From Agarophyton chilense (taxonomy: Eukaryota > Rhodophyta > Florideophyceae > Gracilariales > Gracilariaceae): a stretch of DNA of 61,030 nt. This document shows, piece by piece, positions 1-11,289 of the stretch. The translations under genes and the position numbers were made by a program. How positions within the stretch are numbered: the stretch's first letter is position 1; every line of letters begins with the position of its first letter. The stretch is from the NCBI GenBank assembly GCA_030374765.1, contig JARGXX010000082.1, positions 1-61,030 on the forward strand, given 5' to 3'. The notes under the pieces were generated by a model. The model saw nothing but the letters and a program-made list of their open reading frames with translations, made no database searches and was not told the DNA's origin.

Positions 1-1104
1 GTTATCTAGAGTATTAACGAGGCGCTTCTTTCTGGTTACAGGGGAGTTCGGGCAATATGGGGACGTCCTCCGAATCGTTCAAGTACATTTGGGGTTTAAG
101 GCGGAGGACTTCCAGAGTTTTGCACTGTTCTACGGACCCTACCTATTTAACAACTCGATCAATGCAAGGCTGACCACTAAATGGAGGTTGACGTCCAAAA
201 TCACGCATATTCTTTTAAAAACGGTACCTAGAAAGGACGACGTACTTCGACTGAGAGAACCGGTGGTACAAGCTCATTCATTGTTTGTGAAGTATTTCTA
301 CAACGGTACCTCTTCCCTGTTCTGTTTCACTCCTCGTACGCATGCCATTCTCCACTTTCCTGAAATTTTACATGAATGTGGCCTTCTACGTAAAAGATCC
401 CAGTTCTTTGTTGAGCGTGTGGCGGGGAGTTTGAATGACATTTTGAAGTCCAGGCAACGGCCAGAAGCAAACGTATTACACAAAATAAATACCCTGTTCG
501 CCTTGAAAATGATTGGTGGCGGGATGGGGTCCAAGAAAGAGAAAGCAGAAAACGAGTTGAGCACACCGTGGAACAAAAATATGAGACACCCAAATTCGCA
601 TTTTTCGAGCAACTCCGAATCCCTGCAACAGGAGACCGAAGAGCTGAGTGGCAAAAGCAAAACCATGTTACAAACAGCCGTGTCTCGTGTAAAATCTTCG
701 GGACTCGCTCGAGGTTGTGAGGCCCGGAACGTTTCAGGCAAGTGAAAGAATACGTTGGGTCATCTCTTCCGATCACTGCAAACGACATTGAGCTAGTGAG
801 TTGGGACTTGTTCCCGTCAATCACAGCGTCAGGCGATGATGCCTCTCTTGAAATAGAGTGTTTGGCTGTATTTTTCCGTCTTGAAAGACAGGGTATGCAT
901 AAAGCCCGACAGCGATGGTGTGTGGCAGCACATGTCGAGCCTGAAGACTCGGATGACGTACGAAACTGTGATGGTTCTGAAGTTCAACCGTTCAACATGT
1001 ATTATAGGGTCATACATGAGCTTTGGGTGGTCAACGTCTCGTACCAAACGCCAATGGAGCAAGTAACATTCTCCAGAACCTACCAAAGTTCAAGGTTCTA
1101 TTAG
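1..1104 (+). pseudogene. tnp2-like (CACTA-type) transposase, C-terminal part, copy A
   Basis: This is the C-terminal half of a DNA-transposon transposase of the tnp2/DUF4218 kind. Visible signatures are a WGRPP motif near base 65 (read clearly in the other copy), then a HAILHFPEI block and FVERVAGSLNDILKSRQRPE around 340-465, which match the family's conserved 'HLLLHLPE...FE...G.LK...R..PE' region. The main frame is open from 89 to 745; a second frame (742-1104) continues with an acidic stretch and ends SSRFY. The two frames overlap by four bases, so a frameshift or small intron joins them. Two single-base losses before base 100 break the frame here but not in the copy at 43531. The N-terminal part lies one period away (41589-43530). 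Function: cut-and-paste mobility, now probably lost. Confidence 0.7.
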
Positions 1105-1874
1105 ATGTACGGAATCTTGTTCGACCGCATCACAGGGCGGTTGTACACCCGCTTAAATGGAGCACAGCGGAGGGGTACCATTCGAGACACAAAAAAACTA
1201 TCGAGGACCTTTCTTGTATCAAGAGAAACATCGTTTCCTGGAGTTAAACGGCCGTCGAACCTTCTTCGATTCTGTGGGTGAAAGTATTGTTGATGGAACT
1301 GGAAGACAAGGGCGTTTACGAGGAGTCGCAGGAGAAACGCATTCGTGATGAGCAGTGGAGAGTCATTGATAAAGGTGCGCCGATGTGCGAGGAAAACTAA
1401 CATTGAGTGTGACAGGTTGTGACGAAGAAATACGAGATAATGGATACGAAATGGACAGCACATTGTGAAAGAGCAGTGTTTGGAGGCCAACTGCACTTGT
1501 TATCTACATTCCATGTTCAAGTTGCAATGGCATCAAATGCCAAATAATATTTGCCAAACAGAATTGGCTGCGAGTTCAAATATAATCAACTTTGATTGGA
1601 TGATCTTGATGCCGAGACGGGCATTGTAAGGGTATCTCAAGAACATATTATTTTCACGGACGTAGGAAACTGCTGCGCATCCAATGCACACATTGTCGGT
1701 CATCATCTTCACATCAATAGAGCGTCCATTGTAGATACCGTGTACATCCACAGTACATAATTTGAGGTAATCTTTTGCGTATTTTCTGTAGATCCAGTGC
1801 ACATCATTTTGCCTTCAAAATTGTTTTAAGTTGACTTCAAAATCGATGTAATCTTAAATATCTTTGGAACATTT
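1105..1874. other. Transposase downstream region, no recognised gene
   Basis: Holds short open frames on both strands, the longest being an 89-codon minus-strand frame at 1533-1802, none of which I recognise. It is duplicated at 44640-45410 with one homopolymer difference (7 versus 8 A near 1192). That single base changes which plus-strand frames are open, which argues against strong coding constraint here. Confidence 0.5.
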
Positions 1875-2445
1875 ATGGCATATCACAGTGCCTCTCCGGA
1901 ACAGGACGTCAAGATAAAGAATTCACTGCTTTTCATCAGTGATCTCATATACATTTCCTCTTTTCAAAGGAATGAAGGAGGAAAGATGTTGGAGAAAGAG
2001 GACAAAAAGCACTTCTACGATTACTTCCCATGTTGCATTGTGGCCCACTTTCGACCGAAAGACTTCTGTAATGTTTACAGAGTTCCTCGGAACGAAGCCA
2101 ACTTAATGCCCGGGTCGGCAGAGGCGATCGAAAAAAATATGAAATGCGAATGCAACGAAATACTTCGTTTCTGGTGAACTAGAAATCTAGACTTGAAGCC
2201 CTACAACCCTGTTGATGGTGCCTGGTACAAAACTTCAAAGCAAAGATCAACCAAGAAACCTTCAAAGAGCACTCCGCGTTGTTTGGGGCGACGTGCAACG
2301 CCCATACTTGAGCTTTGATCCGGCAAGTCTCCCTACCAGCGTGGCTTCCCTGGAAACAATATTCAATGCCATTACAAAGGTAGAAGCCCATAAAGGGTTT
2401 ACACAGAAACTACAGGATAGCGTTTACGTTTTCGACAATATGTAA
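1875..2445 (+). pseudogene. Unrecognised reading frames downstream of transposase, copy A
   Basis: Two plus-strand frames, 1875-2177 (100 codons) and 2212-2445 (77 codons). The first contains an aromatic-rich stretch HFYDYFPCCIVAHFRPKDF and looks protein-like, but I cannot assign a family. It may be the end of the transposase gene or a second ORF of the same transposon. The second half lies in the patch that differs most between the two 17.5-kb copies. In copy B a third frame stays open across 45665-45720 where copy A has gained stops, so copy A looks like the more decayed version. Confidence 0.35.
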
Positions 2446-3346
2446 GAAAAAATGATTATTAAACAACAACAGAAAGCCTCACGCTCGTCGTATATTCCCT
2501 GAAAAGGTTTTCGTATTCAAAAGTCAATATACGGAACTGAATGAGCTGCACGATTATAGGCCATTCTATTCCATTACACAGTGACAGCCTAGAGAACTCC
2601 CTCAGCATTTCATTCCAGACATTTGATGTACACAGCATGACTCTCATTAAGACATCCGTGATGTTCTAATAGACGTCCTCAAGATATTCGGGAGATACTA
2701 GTAAGATGTATCTACAGTAAAATTGTTTAATCACATCTTAGGAATATATTATTATGGTGCAGTCAAGCAGTCTATTAAAGACGGCCGTCTCTACTTGTAC
2801 AAGCCTGTGCCCTATGAACCAGATTGATATCCTCGAGAAACCCGTTCGATTTTGGTTTCAGACATCTCAAATACATGGCATGACAATCAGTTGGACTTTC
2901 GAGATGTCCTGTAGACGTCTTTAAGATATTTAGAAGAGGTTAATAAAAGTTATTCGGTAGATCTCCAGCCCATATCCCTTTTCTTTCCTAATGATGTCTA
3001 TTGTGATTTCGCTTACATTATCAATCAATTAAACCATCAATCACGTGGGTCCTTATTCTAATAAGACTTTATAATTATAAACTCTAACATTATAATATAT
3101 TCTTAACATTCAGGTTGATTAATTAATGTTTCAAGTATCCCTCCTTTTAATTTATTGACCATTACGTCATATAGGCAGATGTCAACTTTGATCCGAACTC
3201 CTCAATATTAAGATTCAAATTAATATCCTGCCCCGATAGACTCCTACCGTAATAATAATGTTAAGTTATAAATAGTTATAGCAAAAAGCAAAGCGCCGTG
3301 AATGTAATACATTAATGAATCTGAAGATCGATGAAAGACCTTTGAT
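2446..3346. repeat. R-family terminal repeat, left copy (R copy 1)
   Basis: AT-rich, no gene. From about 2820 to 3346 this is a diverged copy of 10545-11110 and of 27165-27713, with shared landmarks 'attgatatcct.gagaa', 'gatgtcct.tagacgtc', 'ggtagatctccag' and 'aaagcaaagcgcc.tgaat'. A shorter copy of the motif around 'agacgtcc' also lies at 2630-2700. The same block on both sides of a 7-kb internal region makes R resemble a large non-autonomous LTR element, but no clear TG...CA ends were found. Confidence 0.6.
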
Positions 3347-4102
3347 TGTTTCTTGACAACGATGAGGAGTTCCAATCGAATTAGAAGGACTGAGGCCACC
3401 GCCATGTGTCGGTTCAGAACATGTGCCGAGCTGTTGGTGAGCCAACAGCAGGGTTCTCTACCCTGTACTTGGATAAGTTACAGTTTATCGCTGTTTTTGG
3501 TTTCGACAACGACTGCGAGGACGTGGTAATACGACGGTTGGACTGGACAGAATAAAAACAGTCCAATCCATATAGAATTTCCGTGTACACGAAAGTTCCT
3601 TGTACTACAAAACGTCGACAATCAAGCCAGCCCTACGTCTGGGGCCCAAACTTAAAGGTCGCATGATGTTTGTGCAGCAAACATTGCCCCATTTAAGACA
3701 TGATATCAGGCGTCTTGCCCAAAAGAATATTATCCTCACGCCTTCAAAATCTTACCAAGCCAACATCAAACTATGTTGACGTCACTAGAAGATGAAGCAG
3801 CAGAAGTAATCGCTTTTATTCCCCTTGCCTCAACCACATTCATGCCTCCAATTTGCAATGGGCGAGCTTTCGGTCCAGGTTTTGGTCAAGAATATGCATC
3901 ACAGACGACCAGTTTAATATGTGGATTGCAGCAGAATATCTGATGAATATATCGCAATAAATCTTAACGGCTGTATGCTTCTTGCTTCATGGTTTCTAAT
4001 TTTCTCGTATCAGAACACTTTTTGCCCTTGAGCTAAGAACTTTACATAAGTCTTGAGAATGGAGCAGACTTCGTTGCAGCCCCACCTGTATCGTTCGTAA
4101 AC

Positions 4103-4548
4103 TGTAACGAAATGACCGCTGGGATAGCGTACAGGTCTCGACGGGTGGTAGTGTGCTAGAGCAGATCCTAAGGTTCGAATCGTTGACGGCGGCCCTCCCA
4201 GAGTACTCGGTGCAATGGGCTGGCGTTTACTGCGTAGTCCTACAGGTTGGAGCTACGAAAACGACGGTTTGAAGACCAAAGGGCGGAACTAATATACCAA
4301 AGGGGGTTGATTAGTACCCTAACGGTACTTACCGTGCTTTAAGGGAGAAGCGCCACTCGAGCCAAGTACATAGTACTGGCGAGGCGCTGGGATCTCCCTG
4401 GCACTGTAATGCTAAACTATTACACTAATTAAAATAATTTAATAATCTACATGAGTCCACCTGAGGTCGACCCGTCCACGTGTCGTCTGTGAGATACCTC
4501 AGGGCCCGGCGGCTCACAGAGCTCAACCGTTGTCATCGCTCCTTCAGA
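4103..4548 (+). mobile_element. SINE-like insertion with tRNA-type promoter boxes
   Basis: A 446-bp block present here and at 47639-48084 but absent from the diverged R copy near 37092, where the flanks are joined. It is bounded by TAAAC on both sides (4098-4102 and 4549-4553), consistent with a 5-bp target duplication. It contains TAGCGTACAGG (4125-4135), a fair RNA polymerase III A box, and GGTTCGAATC (4172-4181), a perfect B box, 36 bases apart as in tRNA genes. The rest folds poorly as a tRNA, so this is a tRNA-derived head with an unrelated 3' body. No poly(A) tail is visible. Confidence 0.55.
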
Positions 4549-5445
4549 TAAACGCCAAAGCTGTACCATGTGCAAGCGGACAAATCTCGCCTTCGTTCCG
4601 TTCCAGCCCTTTCACAGTTCGCTTGGCGGCGATGGCTCCATCATCTCTTTCAGCGACTTTGGCACTCGTATGACACAAGCAAGACTATTAAAAGACTCGA
4701 GAATGCCATTTTGGATGATTGTGATTGATTTGAGATTCGAGTGCAAGGACAAAAATCAAAGATGCGAAGTATTGATGGGTTTGCATGGAAGTTTCCGTCT
4801 CTGCCCCGAATTGACTGTCCAAACACAAAGCCAGCAAAAAGAAGACATTGGCAGCCCAAACTTAATCATTTCTTTGCTGGCTTAGAGACAATTATTACTT
4901 TTAAGTCCCGTTTTAGTTTTTAACGTATTTCAACCCAAAGCGAAAATGAAATGCCTTTTTAGTCAATAAATGCCAGGTAGATGGCGAAGTCCTCGTAGTT
5001 GAAAAATCTAATACGAAGAAATCAATCTATGGAAGCAGGAAGTAGAAGAAAAAACGTACAACCTCGAAACCCTTCAAATCTTTTGACTAAATCCGACCCA
5101 ATGTGCAGAAAAGAAAAGAAAATTCACAAAAGAAAGAAGCTTGATAAACAATATATCTCGAAAAAGCTCAACAAAACCTATTCTTAGATGGTAACTATGA
5201 ATCAGAACTTGCCTTTTGATAAGGCATCTCTTATATGACGCATTAGGATTATTCTTTGAACTTCTGCTTCAAGCAGAAATAGACGTGTACATCCCCTACA
5301 AAGTAGTGAAACAAGTACTCTGTGACAAAGGTATAGCGAAGTGATTATGAGCTTTCCAGTGTTGAAAACTAAACCCACTTCTAAGAACTATTTCCAGCAC
5401 TTCTTAATGGGGCATAACGTTTGACCTGAATGAATCCAGCTAATT

Positions 5446-6562
5446 GTGTCGAACATTTGTCCAGCTCTCGCCAAGTTAGGATTGATTGTCGTGTCTTCTT
5501 TTTCGAGCACATCCGGCACCGCTAAAGAGCCCTGCGTGATGCTTTCGAACAATGATGACCCCATGTCTGTGTTTCTACGCCGATTAGATAATCGGCTTTT
5601 TCTGCGATTGACTCCGTTTTACGAAAAAGGTCTGCGTTTCCAGTCCACACCGAGTATCATCTTCGATTAATGTCCTTCTAGCCCGCTTTCCGCTCAACGG
5701 GTCTTCCAGCTCTACCACCTTTTCGTTAAAGCTCAAGGACACGTACGCCATCCGAACTCTGTCGTTTGTGTTTTCATTTACCTTTGAGGTGGATAATACA
5801 AATGGTCTTGCAACTTCGAAGCGCTGCGGTCAGCTGCGCTAACCATTTCGCTCCTGTATCAAGATATCGATACAAATACTTGGAACTAGGAAAATCGTTC
5901 TCTTCTACCAGGTACCGAACCACTTCCGACTAGTGCGCAATTTCCCAGAGGTGGACAAATTGTTGGCAAGGAGAGAAAACCCATTTGTTTCGCACCTGTA
6001 TATAAATTGGGTCTACGCAGCTGAAGAGCCGAAGCCACTCAAGTAGTTGACACCGACATCCTACCAGACCACCCCAAAAGCTGTATTCCGCCTCCCTTGT
6101 AGACGCTGAAGAGCTGGTCGAGCGGTACACTATGTTTCGCTCCCTCCCTGTTAAGAATAAACGGGATCCCACGGGAAGTCCCGGTTGCTGTTGTGGAGAT
6201 TTCGGTGCTCTCCAAAGAATCCATACTCGCCAGAAGCGTCCTTGGAATTGGAAGAAGTATGGTCCTTGCACCAAACTGCTCCGTTTCAAGTCTGGGATGA
6301 GCACTTCATCCTCACGAAATGGTTGCCTGCGCCTGGTTGGCTGTGTATGGCTGCCCTTGGATTCTCTGTTTCCTGCTATTATCATAGAATCTGGAAGATT
6401 CTTCTCGATTTAACGGTTTCTTCAAACGCCTGGAGGAGGCAGTATATGCGCAGAACTGCTGCAAAACCATTCTTGCTAGAAAAAAAAGAAGTTCCCTTTT
6501 ACGAAGACCATTCGAAGAAGCGGACATTTCGATATAGGAAGCGGATTTTCGCCCGTTATTAA
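5446..6562 (+). pseudogene. Degenerate membrane-protein-like frames inside R
   Basis: Plus-strand frames that look coding but shift repeatedly: a 74-codon piece at 5446-5670, a stretch around 5690-5830, a stretch at 5920-6040 and a 125-codon frame at 6185-6562. The last has a hydrophobic segment PAPGWLCMAALGFSVSCYY followed by a basic tail, like a C-terminal membrane anchor with a cytoplasmic end. I cannot name the family. The block from 6305 on is shared with R copy 2 (22645), so any capture of a host gene happened before R spread. A chance run of open frames cannot be excluded. Confidence 0.25.
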
Positions 6563-8429
6563 AATGAAGAATGGTAAAATGCGGAGTGTAACAGTTCTAG
6601 GACTCTTGATTCTGCTTATTTAAATTCGTTAAATAACAAGGGAAACGGTGATGCTTATGAAAGGTCCATATCTGGGAACAAAACACTTCCTTGTGGTCAT
6701 TGGAGAAAGAAGATGTAACTCAAATATGATTGGAGGATCTCATATGCACATATCCGTTTTACCGGGCAGTTCTCAACAATAGACAAAACAATCTGAACGG
6801 GTAGAACAGAAAGCTCTTTGGGCACGCAACTGTGGCGGTTACATTGTTGTTCTTTCTGAGCACTAAGATGCCTTCACCCGCCGTACAACAGGAGATCCTG
6901 TACCTTACGCATGCGACTGGTAAATCGAGGGAACTATGTCCTGAGTATAGATCGAAGCATACCCAAGCCTTTGTTTGCCTGTAGTTTTCAAATCGGCCTA
7001 TAAAAAGATCGCCATGTACATTGACAGGTTTGAAATTAGCACAATCTCATTTCTAGCTGGATATCGAGAGAAGTTTTGCAGCGTCTTTTTCTTGAAGTTA
7101 ATTTGGTTTTCACAAGTTATAGGAGACACGCAAAAAGAATGCAGCATTTCTGGTCGCAGAAAGCCTTTCCGTATCTTTCTGAGGAAAGAAAGCCTTTGTA
7201 TGGTGTAGCTTCTCCAATGTATTTCTTTACAGGGGCATCAAAACCAGCTTGCTGATATTCAAGTCCCGAACGACTTGCACGCCTCTATGTACACATACAT
7301 GACCTGTTTTCCCTGCCGATAGAACTCGAACTGGGCCGGACCAAATCTGAATTTCCGGAAACTATGCTACCCGAAACTCTGCTTTCCTCACTCCAGTATC
7401 CTACATGTTTAGTTTCCCCACATGAAAGGTCGCTCGCGAAAGATGCTGTAGAAGATGAAGTAGATAGTTTGTTTAGGTCCATGTAACCTTGATTCTTGGT
7501 ATCTGACAGGATTCTCGAATCGATACTACTTTTATATCTCACAACTTCCCGAAGACGTTCTGGTTGTGGAGCATCATAAATGAGCTTTTGAGATGGTAGG
7601 ATTCAGCAAAGACGTGATTCCAGGGCGAGGCACTTGCCAACTGCTAAATGCTTCATCGGTTTCTGTCTTGAGACCATTTTTCTTTGAAGGCAGGGACATT
7701 TGCAACTGATATATGAAACATCTCTCAATGTGCCAATGATATGTGGCTGAGGCTTGAGGAAAATTAGTCTATGGAGGAAAAGAGCTAAAACGCCGATGCC
7801 TATATCGTGTAAACATTTTAGTTGGGCACTTATTCGAGGAACACCTATAAATCTTAGAGAGGCCACAAACAGTGGTCATGAGGATGAACAACAATCTGAG
7901 TTTGTATTGTGGAAGTTTGGAGACAAAATTAGGTCAGCGTTGTGCAGACTTGTTGAAAACCCTCAGAGAACACTGTCAAGGTTTACACTTCGGTAAACGG
8001 TTTGTCTTTCTGCGATGATGACACGTAACCGATGTTCTTCTCAGTTCCCAGAAAAACAAAATGAAAATAACTCGAACCGAAATCCTTTACATATAGCGTC
8101 CTACCAGAACAATGTGCATTTGAGTACTACTACGGCATAAAAAATGTGACGAGGGTTGCTGAAGAGAGACATATATGCGGCTTCCTCCATGAACTCTCCA
8201 TCACAGCTTATTTCTGGCTATATTTGGTGACGGTTGTGAAAGATGAAAATCCTTCTTTATGGCCCTTATCATCTTCTAATCAAATCTTCCAACAGCGTAA
8301 GCATCAGAAAAGAAATTGAAAACTTTATTAAAGTCCATTAAGGAAACCTTATGAGTTATCCGAGCTCGGAGAAGGAACTATTATGAGGATCGCTGTTGTA
8401 CGTATTCGTCGTTCAGCTTCTCAAGCTGA

Positions 8430-8993
8430 GTGACGTCTTTCTCTTTAACGAATCAAAGCACTGCGCATGAACAAAATGGCTGGGTTATGACGGAGTTCAT
8501 CAAAAAAACATTCAAAGAGACACGAAAGATGCTACGGCTGAAAAGACGAAGAAAATTCGTGACAAATGTTCGTCTGGAAGGGTTAGCGAGCGTATCTTGG
8601 AAGACCCGCATGCTTGAAAAAGTGCACCTACGAAGGCAAATGGACGAACTCAACCGATGCTATCCGTCAATTCTTTTTACCTGAGTCAGACGTAGGAATT
8701 TTGGACAGGTTTCCTCATCGAAACAATTCTGCATAGCGTGGACACTCGAAGCATATCTAGAAGACTCGGATGACCAAAACGGTAACACAGGCTCGAGCAA
8801 TTCTCACTTGGAAGCCGCAGACGAAAACCATGGTTGTACCTGTCATCAGCCACGTAGCCTGAAATCAAGGCACTACGAGAACAGAAACCGCAACGTCAAC
8901 CGTAAGAGCATCTGTTACACAGACATCAAGCTCGTCCATTCTCGCATCAAAAATTCTTCTGCTGCCCCTTCCCTTCGGGGCCGACTTATGTGA
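8430..8993 (+). pseudogene. R-encoded basic ORF with one in-frame TGA, copy 1
   Basis: A single frame of 187 codons plus its stop, interrupted by one TGA at 8682-8684. The N-terminal part is very basic (KKTFKETRKMLRLKRRRKF), the middle is acidic and Asn-rich (LEDSDDQNGNTGSSNSHLEA), the C-terminal part is again basic and ends in SLRGRLM. R copy 2 (24805-25616) keeps both halves, the same TGA at the same place and the same last residues, although the two copies differ at many bases. The composition suits a nucleic-acid-binding or Gag-like protein, but no zinc knuckle or known domain is visible. The first codon is GTG directly after an in-frame stop; the first ATG is a few codons further in. Function unknown. 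Confidence 0.35.
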
Positions 8994-10430
8994 ATTAATT
9001 TGATTCATATGCCTCTTAAGCGGTTAGAATCCTTTTGCATACTTTTTTTTCAGGTAGTTCATCTTCTCTGTTTGTGTTTGTTTTTGTGTGGGTAGGTTAC
9101 TAGATAATAATTTAACTTACTGTGCGCAATGCCAGAGGTTTATTTTAAACCTGCGTATGGCGCGACATACCACTTTGTTTTCGGTCGTTCTATTTCTTTG
9201 GATCTTGGTATGGTTTCGAAGTTTTCCTATGACTCACTCTTTATATAATTCACATTGCAAAATCTCTCATGCGCGCCTAGTACTCCCCAAAACATATACT
9301 TCTTCCGTTTCCTTCGATATCTCGTTGCAGAGGGCCACCGTTTGAAACTGATACACCGCTATGAACTTTTCACAGCCCAACTTGATCTCCGAAGAAAAGA
9401 ATGCAAAATTCAAAACTCTACCATGTAAGTTTACCTACTTGAAACAGCATGATTCACCGTAATGTCCATTAGGCCCATTCCTCTCCAATGTTTTTGACTT
9501 TTTCGCAGATCCGACTCTGCGTGATCAGAACTCATGTCGGTGTCTTTTAGGTTTAAGATTATTGATCCAGTCAAATGTTCTGGAAAGCAGAAAGTAACAT
9601 TCCGAATTCTCTCAAGTCCACCAGTTCGTAATTCCAGTCTGCGACAGAGTCCTAACGTTCTAATGCTTCTCCTCTTTCACAGTCTGCCACCACACTACCA
9701 TTCCTCCCCCTCAAGATCTTAGGGCGCCGCAACCATATCGATGTCGTTCATCCTTCTACTAAAGCAGCAATGGACAGATCAATATATTCTTTTCTCAAGT
9801 GTGGCCAACTCTCTACACGACTAATGTTTAAACTAAACTGCATATCACTCACTGCCAAGTGTACCCACACTTCCTAAACCCCCTTGAAGACTTGATATCT
9901 CTCTTGCACGTTCAAAGTGGTTCTGAATTTATGAAAGTATGTGCCAGTTCTTATGCTCTGAATTCTAACGGATTTAAGCCCACCGAAGCTCTTTTAACAA
10001 TCGCAGAAATTCTCATTATTTGACTGCTCTGATGCGGATCTTCTAACCATAAAGCAAATTCATCGTTACATTTTACATGCGACGTCGATATTGGCTTGCC
10101 ACAAGGCGCGGTAGTGTTCTGATCGACATATGGACAGACCTACCTATATATGAATAGTTTAGAACTCTTACGGTGTTAATTCGAACTTGTTCTGGGCTAT
10201 AAGCTGACTTATTGGGTCTTTTGCTGGAGAAATTGAGAGCTAAATGTGGCTTTAATCTCGTCGCGAGTCCAACAAAATTGTTTGATACCTGGTAGACCTG
10301 ATTCTGAACATATTTCTAACAGAAAAAATAAACGAGGTGGCCTAGTTTTCGGCAACTGTGAATCAGAACGTGATCAAATTTAACACTTTTTTGAGACACA
10401 TTTTCATTGCATCTGGTTCACTTTTATAAG

Positions 10431-11110
10431 TTCATATATGGAGCATCTCTTAATGTTCGCATTTGGGACAAGTAGATGACCCACATGCAGTACTTTTTCT
10501 GGGCCATATTTTGTACACAAATAGTTGATCAAGTTTGGGCTTCGTGAAGCACATTGATATCCTTGAGAACCCCGTAAGATTTTAGTTCCGGACATCTAAA
10601 CTATATAGCATGTAGCATGACTGTCGGTCCGACTTCTGAGATGTCCTATAGACGTCCTTAAGATGTTCGGTAGATGTAAATAAAAGGTATTTGGTAGATC
10701 TCCAGTCCACATATTCGTCCGATTTGTCAGTGTTGTGTAATATGTTTTGCTGTGATCATGAATCAACTCAATCATCAATCAACTAGATCTTTATTTTAAT
10801 ACTACTTTATAATGATAAACTGTACCATTATAATAAAATATTAGATAAAGAAAACGAATTATTATACACGGGTTGATTAAGTGTTGTTTCAAGTATATCT
10901 CGTTCCGATTTTTTGACGAATTCGTCAGATATGCTGATGTCAACTGTAATTTGGACTCCTCAATATAAATATTCAAGATAATATCCTGGGCCGATAGACT
11001 CCTACCGTGATAATAATGTTAAATGATAAATAGTTGTAGCAAAAAACAAAGCGCCATGAATAGGGTGTTTCATTAATGAATATGATGATTCAGAGAAGAC
11101 CTTTGAATGC
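10431..11110. repeat. R-family terminal repeat, right copy (R copy 1)
   Basis: Matches 2820-3346 and 27030-27713. It contains an inverted repeat TTATAATG (10807-10814) and CATTATAA (10826-10833) with an 11-base loop, also present as 7+7 at 3069-3095. Similarity to the other R copies stops at about 11110, where Copia-B sequence begins. No gene. Confidence 0.65.
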
Positions 11111-11289
11111 TTTTGTCCATGCCTTTGAATCGGCACGTGACATTGCATCACGACATGACGGGGGAATGTCGTCACTGGCAGTGAGCAGAGCGGTTCCTCG
11201 CCACCAAGACGTTTGTTTACTCCGTTCGCGCGTGTAACGTCGCAATTACTGTGTCTCTTGTTCAGGTGAAGCAACGTGTTCTACCACTG

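Larger units (their letters stand above)
3347..10430. repeat. R-family internal region, copy 1
   Basis: A 7-kb interspersed repeat. 3360-7560 recurs, diverged, at 36250-38460 (with 5000-6640 missing there). 6305-10430 recurs at 22645-27000 at higher identity. Most of it is AT-rich and non-coding: 3347-4102, 5190-5430, 6570-8429 and 9000-10430 hold only short frames that shift or break between copies. Embedded features are the SINE-like insertion, the degenerate frames at 5446-6562 and the basic ORF at 8430-8993. No reverse transcriptase, integrase or transposase was recognised in it. Confidence 0.75.

Noticed and set aside
4121..4197. A functional tRNA gene
   Set aside because: A and B boxes are present, but the acceptor and D arms do not pair and no anticodon arm can be drawn, so it is at most a tRNA-derived SINE head.
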